The translations under genes were made by a program, and so were the position numbers. The notes beneath the pieces are model-generated. The model worked only from the letters and a program-made list of their open reading frames with translations, had not been told where the DNA came from and did not search any database. This document shows positions 1 through 12,400 of a DNA stretch of 64,000 nucleotides, in pieces. The first letter of the stretch is position 1. Each line of letters starts with the position of its first letter. This stretch comes from Alnus glutinosa (lineage: Eukaryota; Streptophyta; Magnoliopsida; Fagales; Betulaceae), in NCBI RefSeq assembly GCF_958979055.1, contig NC_084898.1, positions 196,001-260,000 on the forward strand, in the 5' to 3' direction.

Positions 1-722
1 AGGCCTGGGCACAAAGCCTATTAATAGGTATCCTCCTTTCCAGAAGGTAAATGTAAGTGCCCCACCAATGCAAATGAGTGTCCCCAACACCTTAGCTTGA
101 CCTCTAGCACTTTTTATCTTCACTGTCTCCATCCTTAATTAAAGACGTAAACAAATCACTAAAAAGGGCTTTTTGTGAACAAGTACTGATGTTTAAAGGG
201 GTTTTATAGGAGGAAAGTAGAGTAAATACCTGAGTGCAACTGCCATGAGAAAGGTCAGACTAGGGATAACATTACTCAAGGCGGTTGCAACTGTTGGAGA
301 AGTGCACGCTAAACCAGCATAGTAAACATTAAGATGGATGGTAGTCCCAAGTGATGAAAGCAAAAAAATCTTTGTGATCACAGAGAAGGAGAGTGAAGGG
401 CGATGTCTCCTGCTTTGCAAGAACAAATAAGCAAGCTTTCTAAAATCCTCTGGCAACTAATCGTGAACCCACTCAGGCATATGATCTAAGAAATAGAAGC
501 AAATGCACGCACACATCAATGAAGACTGACGATGACAAGGATAGCTAACCTTTCCAGTACATAAGCAAAGGGGCCTAACAAAAGCATAGCAATTATATGC
601 CGATAAACCACGAAGACAAGTTGATTGAGTCCTCTTTCAAGAGCAATTTTAATTAAGATATTTCCTCCACCATATGCGAACTGAACTAATACCATTGCCC
701 CATAAGAAGCACAGGCTTCCAT
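1..722 (-). CDS. WAT1-related (nodulin MtN21/EamA-type) transporter, 3' end outside window
   Basis: Integral-membrane EamA/DMT-superfamily transporter of the plant WAT1-related group. Family members move auxin, amino acids or other small metabolites; the substrate here is unknown. Three exons are visible on the minus strand: 722-551/550 (start ATG, Met-Glu-Ala-Cys), 409-230, and 133-1, which continues off the left edge. Junctions are AG|GTTAGC, CAG|G, AG|GTATTT and AAG|G, and each leaves codon phase 2, so the frame is continuous. Recognisable family blocks include QFAYGGGNILIKIALERG, NVYYAGLACTSPTVATALSN and IPSLTFLMAVALRMET. An alternative upstream ATG lies at about 737. A direct repeat of about 20 bp (728-748 and 764-783) sits in the 5' leader. 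It is a tandem neighbour, in the same orientation, of the gene at 1580-3599. Confidence 0.88.
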
Positions 723-1579
723 GGTTATGCACATCCTCTTGAGGTTCATCTGGTTTGAGTAGTGCACATCCTCTTGAGGTTCTTCTGTTTAAATAGTGGA
801 AAATCAACCTCAGCCACTTGTTCAAAGAATCATTTTTTTTTCAGTCTCATATGTTGGAAGAATGACATATGAATAGCCAGCTGCTAATGGAATGCATTAT
901 CAGGTTACCAATATGCTTGAAAAGCATAGAACCCCCTTAAAAGCTATATGCCGTAAATGAAAAGGGAAGGTGGAAATGAAACCGTATTTATTCGGTTTGC
1001 AACCTTACACTTGAATAAGAAGCCAAGGAAGATGGAAATTACATCCCTTGAGCCATCACGTTGTCACCCCTGTCCACTAGATAACTTACATTAATGTGTT
1101 AAAGTATTGATTAAATGATTAAATTTACTATTTCTTATTAACTTAAATTTTTGAAATAAGTGATGATTTAACATGGCATCAGAGTAAAGATACTGAGTTT
1201 AAACCTTATCTCCGTCATTCTCATTCCATTTCACGTATTGGATCTCACTTATTAAGGGGAAGTATTAAAATATTTATTAAATGTATTCTTTCCTATTTAA
1301 GCTTTTGGGATAAATTATATTTAACATGATGGACTAAAAAAAATAGAAGCTATTTAGTTTCCATTTTTCCTCCATTCCTAACGCAAGATAAAAGAAAGAA
1401 CATAAGAACTGAAGAATCACACATAAGTACTGCGATTTTAAAATAGAGAAATGATTTATTTCCTCCAATGGTTCTTCTCTTTATCTTCCCACATTTCAAA
1501 ATCACCACTTTTAATACTAACATGAACAGAGTGTTCCCTGTTTGCGTGTGAGGAAAACGAAGTGATGGGCCTGAATTGA
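723..1579. other. intergenic, between tandem WAT1 genes
   Basis: AT-rich spacer between the upstream WAT1 gene (stop at 1580) and the start of the next. I see no supported coding exon. It should hold the 3' UTR of the upstream gene and the promoter of the downstream one; no clear TATA element was picked out. Confidence 0.6.
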
Positions 1580-3599
1580 TCAGCTTCTTTCAACATCTTG
1601 GCTCTTCTCACCGGGAGCCGGAGGCTCGCTTTTGAGCATTTGTTGAGTGCCCTCCTTGCTCCTTCCCCATAGAACAGAATAAAGACCTCCAACAATCATA
1701 ATGCCACCCAATATACTGTTAGCAAGCACATGAGCGGTAAGAAAATCGGCCAAGTGTTGCCTTTCCAACATAGCAGAAGAAAAAAGAAGTAACGAACCTT
1801 CCCCAACGTAGCCGCTCAGCCCACACAAAAGCTGAGAAGATAGCTGTTATAAGCAACGAAAGTGGAGAAAACATGGCCGCATAAAAAGGTCCTTTCTTCT
1901 CTATGCACCAAATTTGTAGCCCGAATGAAGCCCCAGTTACAAGTACACCCTTCATATTATTCAAGCAAGCCATCAATCCAACAACGATGAGGAAAAACAT
2001 AAAGAAAATGGTGAGGAAAAAGATATTATGGAGACATACACAATACGCAAGGGAAGCAAGTTGAATATTCCACCCTATCTTCCATGAGTCAAAGTTTCGC
2101 TGAAGGCGACCGCTGCCACAGTGGCTTGCACAGAACTGAGGAGACACTGCAGAGTGGAGAGGCGCAGCTGAGCAGGATATTGTTTAAGGAGCTTCGGTTG
2201 CACGATGAGCCATAATGACCAAGCTACGGAAGAAAGAAAGAGAAGAACCGGGCCTATAATCCAGTTCTTGTGACCCCCTAGGCCTCCACCAGAGGATGTT
2301 TCTTTGCTGCTTCCCATGGAATTTGTAAAGCTAAGCAGCACAGCTCCTCCAACAGCTATCACCATCCCGACAATCTTTAATATACCATAAAAAGAGCTCC
2401 AACCTGGAGTCTCCATCCTACCGTTTTGGAAGAGTGTTGGATAGAATCAGAAAACTAACAAATGTTCCATAAATTAACCATTTCAGATAACTAACAAATG
2501 ATTTATCCAACACCCATATGATTATATGACACAATATTCATGTAAAAATTTATTCTTTCTTGAATACTAATTGTTTACTTATATATAAAGCAAATTCAAT
2601 TCAAGTGAAAAGCAAAATTTCTGGCTCACCTCAGCAGGATAGACAGGAAAAATGTGACTACTGGAATGGTATTGAGAATCGCAGTTGCAATTGTGGCTGA
2701 GGTAAATCGGAAGGCCATGTAGTATAGATCCAGGCTCACCGTGGGTCTGGATTTCAATCACCACCCAGTGGAAAGAGCTCAGATCAGAAAGAGCTCAGAT
2801 CACCCCCAAAAAGGAAAGAATTGGAAACAGTAAGCAAGCTAATAAAGGTAGTCGATCTAGATTTGCTCAAGTTTTCTTATTCATCAGAGACAGAGACATG
2901 CATCATTAATTTGGTTACATACGGCTAAGTATCGGAGCCAAATTAAAGTTCTGAATTTGAACATTGTCTCTTTATTCTCCTTCCATTTCAATTCAATATT
3001 TTATGTGTTGAGCATTATTTCTTAAGATGCAATTTGAGCCCTCCCACATCTGAGAATGAGTATTAAAATATTAATTAAATCAAACATTATTTGTTGTCCT
3101 GTATATACATAGTCTTAAAAGTAATACAAGTACAATTCTTAATTCATTCTGTATATCCAATTATGTTGCTAATTATTTGAAGTTCTATCTGAAGCAACCT
3201 CTACTCACCCACATAAAGCAGCGAGGAAGATTTTGAAGAAGAGGCTGAATGACAGCAAACTATGCGTTGTCCTATATATAGAGAATAACGTGATGAGGAA
3301 GAATATTACAACATATACTGGCAGGAACTGCACAAAAGTACATATTGTTCATTTGTTGCTCAAAAAAATTGATTATGAGCAGAAAGGAATACCAACCTTT
3401 CCAATAGAAAAGCAAAGGGTGCCAAAACGAGTGTAGCAATGGCTTGTCTATAAGCGTTGAACACCAGAGGGCTGAAACCATCGTTGACAGCAGCCTTGGA
3501 TATTAAGGCCATACCTGCATATGCCAACTGTATGAAGATCATTGCCAACAAAACTTGATGATTAACCACTGCTACTTGTATAGCTTTGTAAAGGTTCAT
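1580..3599 (-). pseudogene. WAT1-related transporter with a frameshift in exon 4
   Basis: Second EamA/WAT1-type transporter, same family as its neighbour. Six exons read on the minus strand: 3599-3397, 3259-3209, 2746-2630, 2417-2040, 1949-1798 and 1715-1580 (stop TGA at 1582-1580). All have GT-AG borders and matching phases. Family blocks are visible: LAYAGMALISKAAVNDG in exon 1, DLYYMAFRFTSATIATAILN in exon 3, WSLWLIVQPKLLKQYPAQL in exon 4, and WCIEKKGPFYAAMFSPLSLL in exon 5. In exon 4 the frame breaks at about 2100-2104. One frame runs from the start to QATVAAVAF and then stops at HGR. The family continuation (RNFDSWKIGWNIQL) is in another frame, consistent with one missing base. It is either a recent pseudogene or a base error in the assembly; all splice sites look intact. 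Confidence 0.75.
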
Positions 3600-4792
3600 G
3601 GTGTACGTAGGCTTGTCATTTAACAGAAAGATAGAGCAATATATGATCAAGCAGAATATTTTATTTTGAAATGATCAGATATATATGATAGAATTAATCC
3701 CACTTTGCACTGAAGAATATAAGATAGCACAGTCGGCAAATACCAGCATACAGTTAGGGTGGTACAAGATAAGCTATGAGCCTATGAAGGTGTGAACATG
3801 CATAATTTTGCTGGAGAGAAGAGCATGACTTGGGTGGAAAGAACTGTTGGATTTCTTTAGAACACATTGTGGCTTGTGCATCAAAGGTAGAGTCAGCTAT
3901 CAATGACTTCCGAATAGGATGCATTTTCATCATATCTCTCGCCCTCGCCCCTCTTCCTCTTGTATTGCCCCCCTTCACTTCCCGTTTCGCCCTTCGTAAT
4001 TGTAAACTGTAATAGCCCAATAAGAACAAAAGGGTTCTGCCTCACTATATTTACAAGGGAGAAGCTCATATTCTTTTCTTTTTTTTCTTTTTCTTTTTCT
4101 TTTCCTTCTTCTTTTTTATTTTTTTATTTTATAATTTGCCCAGAAAGGTTGGTGCTTTGTTAATAGTGGCCATTTTCATGCGCGCCCACTAAATCAAAAT
4201 ACAATAATTATTAAATTTGCATGTGGGCTGCGACCTGTAGACAACCGTTTCTTGAAAGGTTAGGCTTCATTAAATAGTACAATTATACAAAAGGGTAGAC
4301 AATGAGTAAAGATAGAAATATCTCATGTGTCTATTTAAAAACTTTTGAAGTACTTTTTAAAATCATCATTTGACTTATAATTAATTACTATTGAATTTTG
4401 ATCAAATAGTTATTTTAAAAGTTTTCTCAATTTTAAAGTGACATATAAAAAACTTCTAAAATTACACGATGGAAAAATAAGGCCCCAACGCAAAAAACTC
4501 GGATGTAGTGGTTGCCTTCTAAGCCCATTACAAGTTTATCAACCGTGGGCCATGAACAATAAACAAAACAACTGGTTGTGAGTCCTAGAAAGACAGCCCT
4601 TTCGCATTGTTCATCGGTTTAAAAAATTAATAATGATAGTAAAAAGAAGTCAATAAAAATATGACTTCAAAAAAATGCTTGGTTCAACTTCTAAAAAAAT
4701 TGCAATTTTGAATCCCGACTCTTGTAAGAACATAGGTGTAATTAGCGTTTTCAAATCATTACAAACAGTATTAAAGCCAAGGTTAATAACAT
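3600..4792. other. intergenic, no gene seen
   Basis: Upstream flank of the WAT1 gene followed by AT-rich DNA with a T-rich, pyrimidine-biased stretch near 4070-4135. Short open frames here match no family I recognise and have no splice context. It ends at the 9-bp target duplication of the adjacent Mutator-like element. Confidence 0.6.
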
Positions 4793-5334
4793 GAGTAGTG
4801 CTATACGTGCGTTAAGAGTCCGGCTGGTGTCCGGCTCTTGACCCACGTGGCACATCTTTTTTCTTTTTTTATTAAAAAAAAAAATCAAAAAAAAAATGTT
4901 GAAAACGCGGGTGGAAGGAAAGCATTTCAGATTCACGAGAAGAAATTTTTCCCCAATTTCCCAAATCTCCCCCTCTCCACCGTCCCCTCCCCCATCGACC
5001 CACCGGCGCCTACCGACCGCCCACCGCCTAACAACCGGCACCCACCGACCCACACCGTCCCTCAGCCAGCTCTCTGTCTCTCTCTCTCGCTAACCCAGCA
5101 TACCGGCGACCACCGACCGACCGGCGCCCAACCACCATCTCTCCCTCGCCCAGCTCTCTCTCTCTCTCGGACCCAGTTGCCCGAGCGCCACCCCCCCTTC
5201 GGCCATCCTCCCAGCCAAAAGCCCCAAAACAACCCAAAATCAAACAATCAAACACCACCCCCCCCTTCGGCCATCAATAGTGACCGGCCATGGAGAGAGA
5301 GAGATAAACATAACAAAAATCCAATGGCCGACCG

Positions 5335-5378
<44 letters not shown>

Positions 5379-5644
5379 AGAGAGAGAATACGATGGTCGG
5401 AGATCCTGGTCGGCGGTAGGAGGCGAACTGCGGTAGGCGATGCTCCGAAAGGTGGCGGGGAGATGGCTGTCGGTGGGGTGGAGTGAAAAAATTGGGGGAA
5501 AGTATTGGGGAAATCCGTGTGTGTTTTAACGCTGGCCAGCTTGTTTTTGAATTTTGTTTTTTTAATAAAAAAATAAAAACTTGCCACGTAGGTCAAGAGC
5601 CGAACACCAGTCGGACTACTCTTGAAGCACGTATAGAGTTACTC
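4793..5644. mobile_element. Non-autonomous Mutator-like element (MULE), 852 bp
   Basis: Long terminal inverted repeats of about 65 bp. The left end starts GAGTAGTGCTATACGTGC and the reverse complement of the right end starts GAGTAACTCTATACGTGC. Similarity continues through the CCGGCTCTTGACC and ACGTGGCA blocks. The element is flanked by a perfect 9-bp direct repeat TAATAACAT (4784-4792 and 5645-5653), the target-site length typical of Mutator-like transposons. The interior is C-rich with a (GA)n microsatellite (5337-5374) and no transposase. The long internal open frames (up to 180 codons) are low-complexity Pro/Ser/Arg translations and are not taken as genes. Confidence 0.85.
5337..5374. repeat. 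(GA)n microsatellite
   Basis: Uninterrupted GA dinucleotide tract inside the Mutator-like element. Confidence 0.95.
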
Positions 5645-5783
5645 TAATAACATGGCGACACTGAAACACTGAGTGACATAAGTATGAAGAGATTGTAAGA
5701 CCTCTCAGATTGAGACTAAAGACAATAATTAATACAGATACTCAATATTTCCCAATCCAAAAATTCCAGACAACGAAAAGAAA

Positions 5784-5863
5784 AAACAAGTCCTCATATT
5801 CTGGGATCAAAAAAATAAAGATAAAACAAGTCCTCATATTCTGGGATCAAAAAAATAAAGATA
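5784..5863. repeat. 40-bp exact tandem duplication downstream of RPL9
   Basis: Two consecutive copies with a period of 40 bp, each containing CAAGTCCTCATATTCTGGG. They lie about 100-180 bp beyond the RPL9 stop codon, so probably in or just past the 3' UTR. The copies look identical, suggesting a recent duplication. The flanking 5645-5964 holds nothing else I can support. Confidence 0.9.
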
Positions 5864-5964
5864 GGTGGCAAAGAAAAGAAAACCCAAAACTTGTAGAGAT
5901 CTCAACAAGACATGAAACAGTTTCAGCACTATATCCGTCGCTTAATTATAGAAAGTAAAGAAAA

Positions 5965-7106
5965 TCAATTTTCATTTTCATCAGCTACTGTGCCTTTCTC
6001 ACTGACATAGATGCCGTCGAGGAATTTCCTGATATCCTTATTCTTGACATGGCATTTCTGTTAAACAATCAAAAAAACCCAAGTGTTGTCAGAACAGGAA
6101 AGCCGCGCATAAACAAGGCAAATGACACAGTAATATGATAACTTGCATCCAAGAAGTCTGTTTGCTCGATTACCTGGTTTATGAGGGCAGCCGAGCGTGA
6201 AACAAGTTCGACATCATTGCCATCCAAAACGAGTTCATCCTTGACCTTCTCAGATCGCAGAATTGACACGCCGTTGAGCATATCCACTTTCCTGACCTGA
6301 TATCAGCACAAGAATGTAAGAAAATAAGCACGACAAGTCAAAATTGGTTTCACTATACCAAGCAAACATCTACCGCCCGGCGAGTCTCCAGGCTAACACT
6401 CAAAAGTCAAAACTAAAACACCACAACAAAATTGAGAAAAATACGTCTTATACAAACTTTTACCAATTGCAAAATCTTCAATAATCAATTCTATCATCAT
6501 ATATCACAAATATAAGAAAATTTCTATCTTTTAGAGAAACAACATAAGATTCTAAAGATCTTAAATGCGGGCTCTTGAAATTAAAGCTTAATGAATAAAA
6601 AACCATCCAACTTTACCCAAAACCACATAAAACGAGAGCGAATAGAAAGAACTCTGATTTGATCCTATCCTACAGGATTAATAAAAAGTTTTTTTTTTTT
6701 TTAAAGAGAAAGAGAAAGAGAAAGCGAAAGATACCTTCTTCTCGCCAAGAAAGTTACGGATCTCGATGGAACGGTTGGAGTTGGTGATCGAGGCGTTGAT
6801 GGGGAAGTGGGCGTAGACGAAGCGCATTTTGTAGCGGTAGCCCTTGGTGACGCCGGTGATGAGGTTCTCCACATGGCTGAGGGCGGTTCGAATAGAAGCG
6901 GAAGTCTTCCTCGACCCGAACCAGGCCTCCACCTTCAGCTTCCTCTGGCCGTTCTCGTCAGTGATCAGCTGGAAATCCAAGCTCAAGTGCTTGAAGTTCC
7001 GGGTCAGCTTGCCACGGGGGCCCTCCACCTCTATCACCTTCGCGTTCACCTTTATCTTCACCCCTTCCGGGATGTCCATCGTCGCCGAAGATAGTATAGT
7101 CTTCAT
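5965..7106 (-). CDS. RPL9: 60S ribosomal protein L9 (uL6 family)
   Basis: Cytosolic large-subunit ribosomal protein (bacterial L6 homologue, uL6). Three coding exons on the minus strand: 7106-6735, 6296-6174 and 6057-5965. Junctions are KK|GTATCT, CAG|GTCAGG (VRK), NQ|GTAATC and CAG|AAATGC (KCH). The lengths 372+123+93 give 195 residues plus stop, the usual plant size. Diagnostic plant L9 blocks: [15 protein letters not shown] at the N-terminus, [49 protein letters not shown], and [15 protein letters not shown] near the C-terminus. The start is chosen at 7106 because the MKTIL start is conserved in plant L9; a downstream Met (MDIPEG) is also in frame. Site II and telo-box elements lie just upstream. 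No break is seen, so this should be functional. Confidence 0.96.
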
Positions 7107-7143
7107 TCTCTCGCACTTCTTCCTCTTGCTGCGACGCCTCCAC

Positions 7144-7246
7144 CAAACCCTAATACCACTTTGCCAACTGCTACTTCTTCGTTTTTATATATACAACCAC
7201 ATATCCGTCGGTTCTTGGGCCCAACCTCACCCTAGGCCCATTTCAT
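7144..7246 (-). promoter_or_regulatory. RPL9 promoter: telo-box, TATA-like and site II motifs
   Basis: Directly upstream of RPL9 lie AAACCCTAA (7145-7153, telo-box on the plus strand), a TATATATAAA sequence on the minus strand (about 7183-7193), and two GGCCCA/TGGGCC site II-type motifs (about 7215-7222 and 7234-7240). Another TGGGCC lies near 7308. The combination of telo-box and site II elements is a known signature of plant ribosomal-protein and cell-proliferation promoters. I infer the role from motif content and position. Confidence 0.75.
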
Positions 7247-7955
7247 CAACTTAATGGGTCTTCATGTTCAGTTTCCTTTTCTTTTTTCTTTTTTCTTTTT
7301 TCTTTTTTGGGCCTGCGTAGTCGCTTGGTTTTGACATTTTGATATTTCGTTCAATTTCTACAATTCTACAATTCAATTTGACACGGCTGATTTCTACTTT
7401 TCCTCCAACTTCTTACATCCCTTTCAAGTATCTTAAAAAAAGGGTAAAACCCGTGTTCTATTCATTTATTCACAGCATATTCTTGCAGAGAACGCACTTC
7501 TTATGCAGGTACGGGTGTTTAAAAATATTTGCATTTTTCAATAACCAAATTTGAAATACAAATTCTGTCCATCGAACATATATCTATTGCACAACCGCCA
7601 AATAAAGTGGAAACAGAACTGAAAAGAATAGATCACATTGATTGAACATGTAAACGAAGCGCATTCTCTATTCGAGCCTGGCCGAAAGATTACACCACAC
7701 TGTAAATCCACAAAACAAAAAGAGGCCGAACAACACACTGGCAGTCTGGCACGGCTAAAATTCATATACCACAACTTGGTAAATTCTATACAAAAAAAAA
7801 AAAAAAAAAAATCAATCGTCATCGAGGACAAAACCCATAATGCATGACACACATCATCTCCCAATATCAGATATGTAATACATTACTGTTGGCACTCGCT
7901 TGTATGCGAATTGGAGCAGCACACGTCCCAATCATCTTCAGCTCCCAGCTCGTAC
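7247..7955. other. RPL9 upstream flank and NUP98 3' UTR/downstream flank
   Basis: There is no supported gene. The left part is pyrimidine-rich. The right part, from about 7560 to the NUP98 stop, should be the NUP98 3' UTR. It still contains the out-of-frame continuation of the C-terminus (to about 7883) described under NUP98. Confidence 0.55.
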
Positions 7956-9400
7956 TCAGAAGTGATTGACTCTGAACTTCCACTCTCCTTTAATGGGGTC
8001 GTAAGACACAAACTCGGCACCTTGGTCCTCCGCCTTCCTCTTGAGCATCTCCTTGTATTTTTCAATTTTGGGCCCTTCTGTATACTGCTTTCCAGTCTTC
8101 TTGTCAAAGCATTTTATGTTGAGAAGCGTTACCTCGGCTGGCTTATTTAGACCTTGTCCAACAGGAGGTTTCTTGCTGTCATCCATGTACACGATCACCT
8201 CACGATTGTTAAACTGAACAAGAGCCTCAAGATCAAGCCGCCGCACATCTGTCTCACCCAAGAATTTTATGCTGCCGAAACCATGACGTCCAACCACAAA
8301 GTCCTTCACATGGCGGCAGAACCCTGGCTCAGCCCTTTCTTTAGCTGCAAGTTCTTGGATTCGAGGCTCCGTGTAGTAATCTGAACGTCGCAGCTTTGGC
8401 ATCAGTGCCTCAATGTCAGCCCCATGCTCATAAACTATGGCAGCCTCACCGGCTCTGTGTCCACTGAGTGTCATATAAGAATCCCCTTTCTGAACAGAAT
8501 GCTCTTCATGAACTCCATTTGGTTTATGGTTGCCTTTGAGAATATGAACACCTTCCTTGGCAAAACCATTTTCCACTGGATTTTCTGCAATATTTCCAAA
8601 AATTAAGACAAAATTAGTCAAAAAAACAAAGATACTGAGATACATATTCAACCAAAGATATTGGTTGCATAAGTCTCAACTCAAGTTATTACCTCACAAA
8701 ATTTACAAAAACTCTGTTTTAATTTTGAGATCCACAATTTATATTAACAAGAACCTAAGGAAAAACTACAGTACAAGGCTCAGAAGCCTGTTTACTGTGG
8801 ACATTGCCTTACTGAAAATTGAGATCTTTAAATATTTACTTCACATTTCTCCAAGTGAATATCACATACTCGGAGAAAAAATGAGATTACAATCCTTTGG
8901 CAGCTAAAGAACAGCAAAGAGAAGGATTCCATATATCTGATGTAAAGTAACTGACCTTCCAAACTACCCTACTGCTGAACTTCCAGCAAACAAGAACTAA
9001 CAGTTAGTGGAAACATAAGCTTTACATACAGTTCCCAGCACTACTCATGAATTTGGCAATATCAGTTCATGTGATTTTTCATATCAATCTAATAACAAGA
9101 AGCATTCTTGAAATAGAGAGAGAAAGAATGGCATAGAATATCAAGTTATAAGGAAATACTAGTAAAAATGAAGTCATAAAGAGCCATATACTTACTATCT
9201 TTATCTTCAGAGTTGGAGCCACCTTGAGCTTCTTGAGAAATTTTCCCTGAATCAAAATTGCAATTGAAAGAGTCAGACATAAACTACAAGGACTAAATTT
9301 GCGGTGAACCACAAAGATCCCTGGATCTTAAAGGAGAGAAAGAAAGAAAGAATAATATTCCTGCAAAGATAAAATCTTGACGGGAAAGCATGTTTCCTTT

Positions 9401-9444
<44 letters not shown>

Positions 9445-12400
9445 GCATCAACACTATGGTTCACTTTTAAAAAAAAAAATCATTGGTGGGACATTTAACC
9501 CAACACTACCAAGAAGAAAGAACAGGCATCACAAAAGTATCATCCACAACTTACTCCTCAGAAATAAAGTGCTATCAACATCAGGGTTTGAAGCATTCAT
9601 ATCATTTTAAGGCTGTGCCAAAGATCCTAACAACGCAGAAAAATGAAAGTGGGGTGCCCAAAAGGAGGAAAGAAAAGCTTAAAAGAATCAATTTTAAAAT
9701 GAATTTCAAAACGAATTCTATTAAACAACAGACTCTTTTTGCATGCAATTCTTTGTTTCTTCCCCCTAATACATCTCAAGTACACCAGAAACCACATGGC
9801 GAAAATGTGACAGGATTTTACCATTCTCATGCACTGGACTAGATAGATCCTTCGATGCAGATGCTTTCTCAGCACTAGCTCTCATAGGCCACTGCTCTGC
9901 AGGACGAATGACCAGTGATCTAGGGTTTTCCCTAGGAATAAAAAGAGCATCTGCCTTTGGTGTGCTCGGCTCTTCATCGTCACTAAAAAATGGAACCTGC
10001 ATACAAGAAGCCATTAAAATTAGGTACGAATTCAAACGTGCATAGCAAAGTAATGATCACTCAAAAACCCAGATTAAGTTTTAACTGAATCATCAGTCTC
10101 ACCTTCGGACCATCATTCTTAGTATGATATTTCCTTGCAGGCAACCTAATCCGCCTTTGTGACAGGTGTCGAGAAGTCAATAAGGATGATATTCTAACAG
10201 GTGCAGGTTTATCAACAACCTGATCAAAAAAATAAAAAATAAAAAATTAATACCAAGTTTACACTCATCCGATTTTCCTTTGCAGAATATGTTAGGAAAT
10301 AGCCCACAACACCAAATATGATGATAAAATAGTAAATTATATCAACTCAAATTCCTATTGTGGAAAAAAAAATCAGGCCAGTCAAATTACAGGCAATGTA
10401 GAGATTCCATATTGAATTGAAGGTGCAGTTCCAACTCGACCAATTGACATTTGAGGCATTGCCGGGAGTGTTCCAAATGGATTTGTAGCAGGTACTGGTT
10501 GTACAACAGCAGAGCTCTGAGGAGCAGACCTGTTAAAGGTGAGTGCCAATGCAAATCAGTAGTTGATAAAAAAAATAAAAATAAATAAAAAAGGTGTAAA
10601 TCTTCTGTGTTCATAAATTTATCAAATGCACCATTAACATAAATTACAAAAGACAACCACGATTCAAGTGATGGCAAGATAAAACAGACTAAATATGCCC
10701 AGATAAGGAGTGTGAAACTAGATACAGCAATATAAGCAATTTGGTGTTTCTGGATTTGTGTTCTTCTCCCCAATTGAGTGTCTCTTTTGTATATTCTGTG
10801 TACTTGAATTGTGCCCCTTTGCACTTTCTAATAAGGTTGAATTACTTCAAAAAAAAAAAAAACCAAGCTTATTACTTTTTGGATGACATTTGAGAATAAA
10901 CAAACAAATAAGAAAGCATCTCATATCAAATATGGTTTTCTTCATCCGGAAGTATTTGCTACTCAATTCCATGTGAGACGAAACTTGGTCCATACCAATC
11001 AAACAGTTCTTTATAATCTGAATGGAAATGCATGTTTTGGGGTGTGTTAAATATATTATGCATAAATGTATGACCATCAACTACAGGAGGCGTGGCTTAC
11101 AATTGTCCGATGTTACTCTGACCCAAAATGCCTGGCATTCCACCAAAGGGACTTCCACCAGCTACAGGAAAGCGATAAAGTCAGAACACTATCAGATAAA
11201 AACCTCAAGGACTATTATTATTATTTATACGTAAACTCAACGACTATTATTTAGAAAGGATTTTAACATTGAAATAAGCTATAAAATGAAGTTACCTGGT
11301 TGTGTTGCACCAAAACTGCCAAGGCCAAAAGCAGTAGTTGTCTGAGCAGGTTGTGATGGTTGAAAAGGTATTGAAAAAGAAGGCTACAGGCAAAGAGAAA
11401 TAAAAATTTGTATATTGCTCAAGCATCAAAACTGAGTCTAATGACCCAGAATCAGACAACAGAGCACGAAAAAGAACGTGCACTGAGACAGGAGTCATTC
11501 AAACTAGACACAACTAACAAAATCATATAATTGCATATGCAACATAAGAAAGCAATACTAGTCAGAGACCAATCAATGACTTGTTACAAACAAGCTACCT
11601 TCATTAGAATATCCCGCTCATGGTCTACAAAGAGTACACTATAAGTTTCTAACCATAAAAGACAACATTATTAAACTTCTTCAGAATTTGCTCAGGGGAG
11701 ATACTATATGATGCATTTATAAGAAGTTTAAGAACTCTCACTGCCTCCCTAAATCCTATTTTTCAAATTTACCAAATCAGTACTTCACACATTCAATTTT
11801 GTATTCCCAACAAAGCAGCATATAATGAAAAACTTGAAGACATTCATACCAGATGTCATAATATTTATTCTTTTTTCACTTTTTACAGAGAAGATAATCC
11901 AATATTAGACAAATGGAACAAGAAGCTCAAAAAATTAAATAATGAAAAACTGCAATAATCTAAGGAGCTACTTACATTTGATTGACCGAAACCTAATGCG
12001 TTGCTTGAACTAATAAGTGATGAAGTGCTCGAAAAAGTGTTTACCCCAAATCCAGGGGTAGTAGAAGCACCAAGTATTCCTTGACCAAAGGGTGAACTTG
12101 GATTCTGCCCAAAGGAAGTAGTAGTCTGACCAAAAGCAGAGCCTGCCTGCCCAATTGAAGGTGCATTAGATTGGAATAATGGGGATGACTGAGTGTTACT
12201 ACCAAATCCTGCATTTGTTGCTTGAGAAGAACTGAAGAGAGGCGATGAACCAAAAATAGATGGAGATGAACCAACACCAAATGTAGATGATGTTGGTAAA
12301 GATGTTGATCCAAAAAGGCCAGATGAAGTTGATGCACCGAAAGGTGAAGAATTGAATGCAGGAGTACTTGAGGATCCAAAATTTAAACCACCAATGCTGG

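Noticed and set aside
4838..5380. 180-codon plus-strand frame
   Set aside because: Lies inside the Mutator-like element and is a low-complexity Pro/Ser/Arg translation ending in a (GA)n tract.
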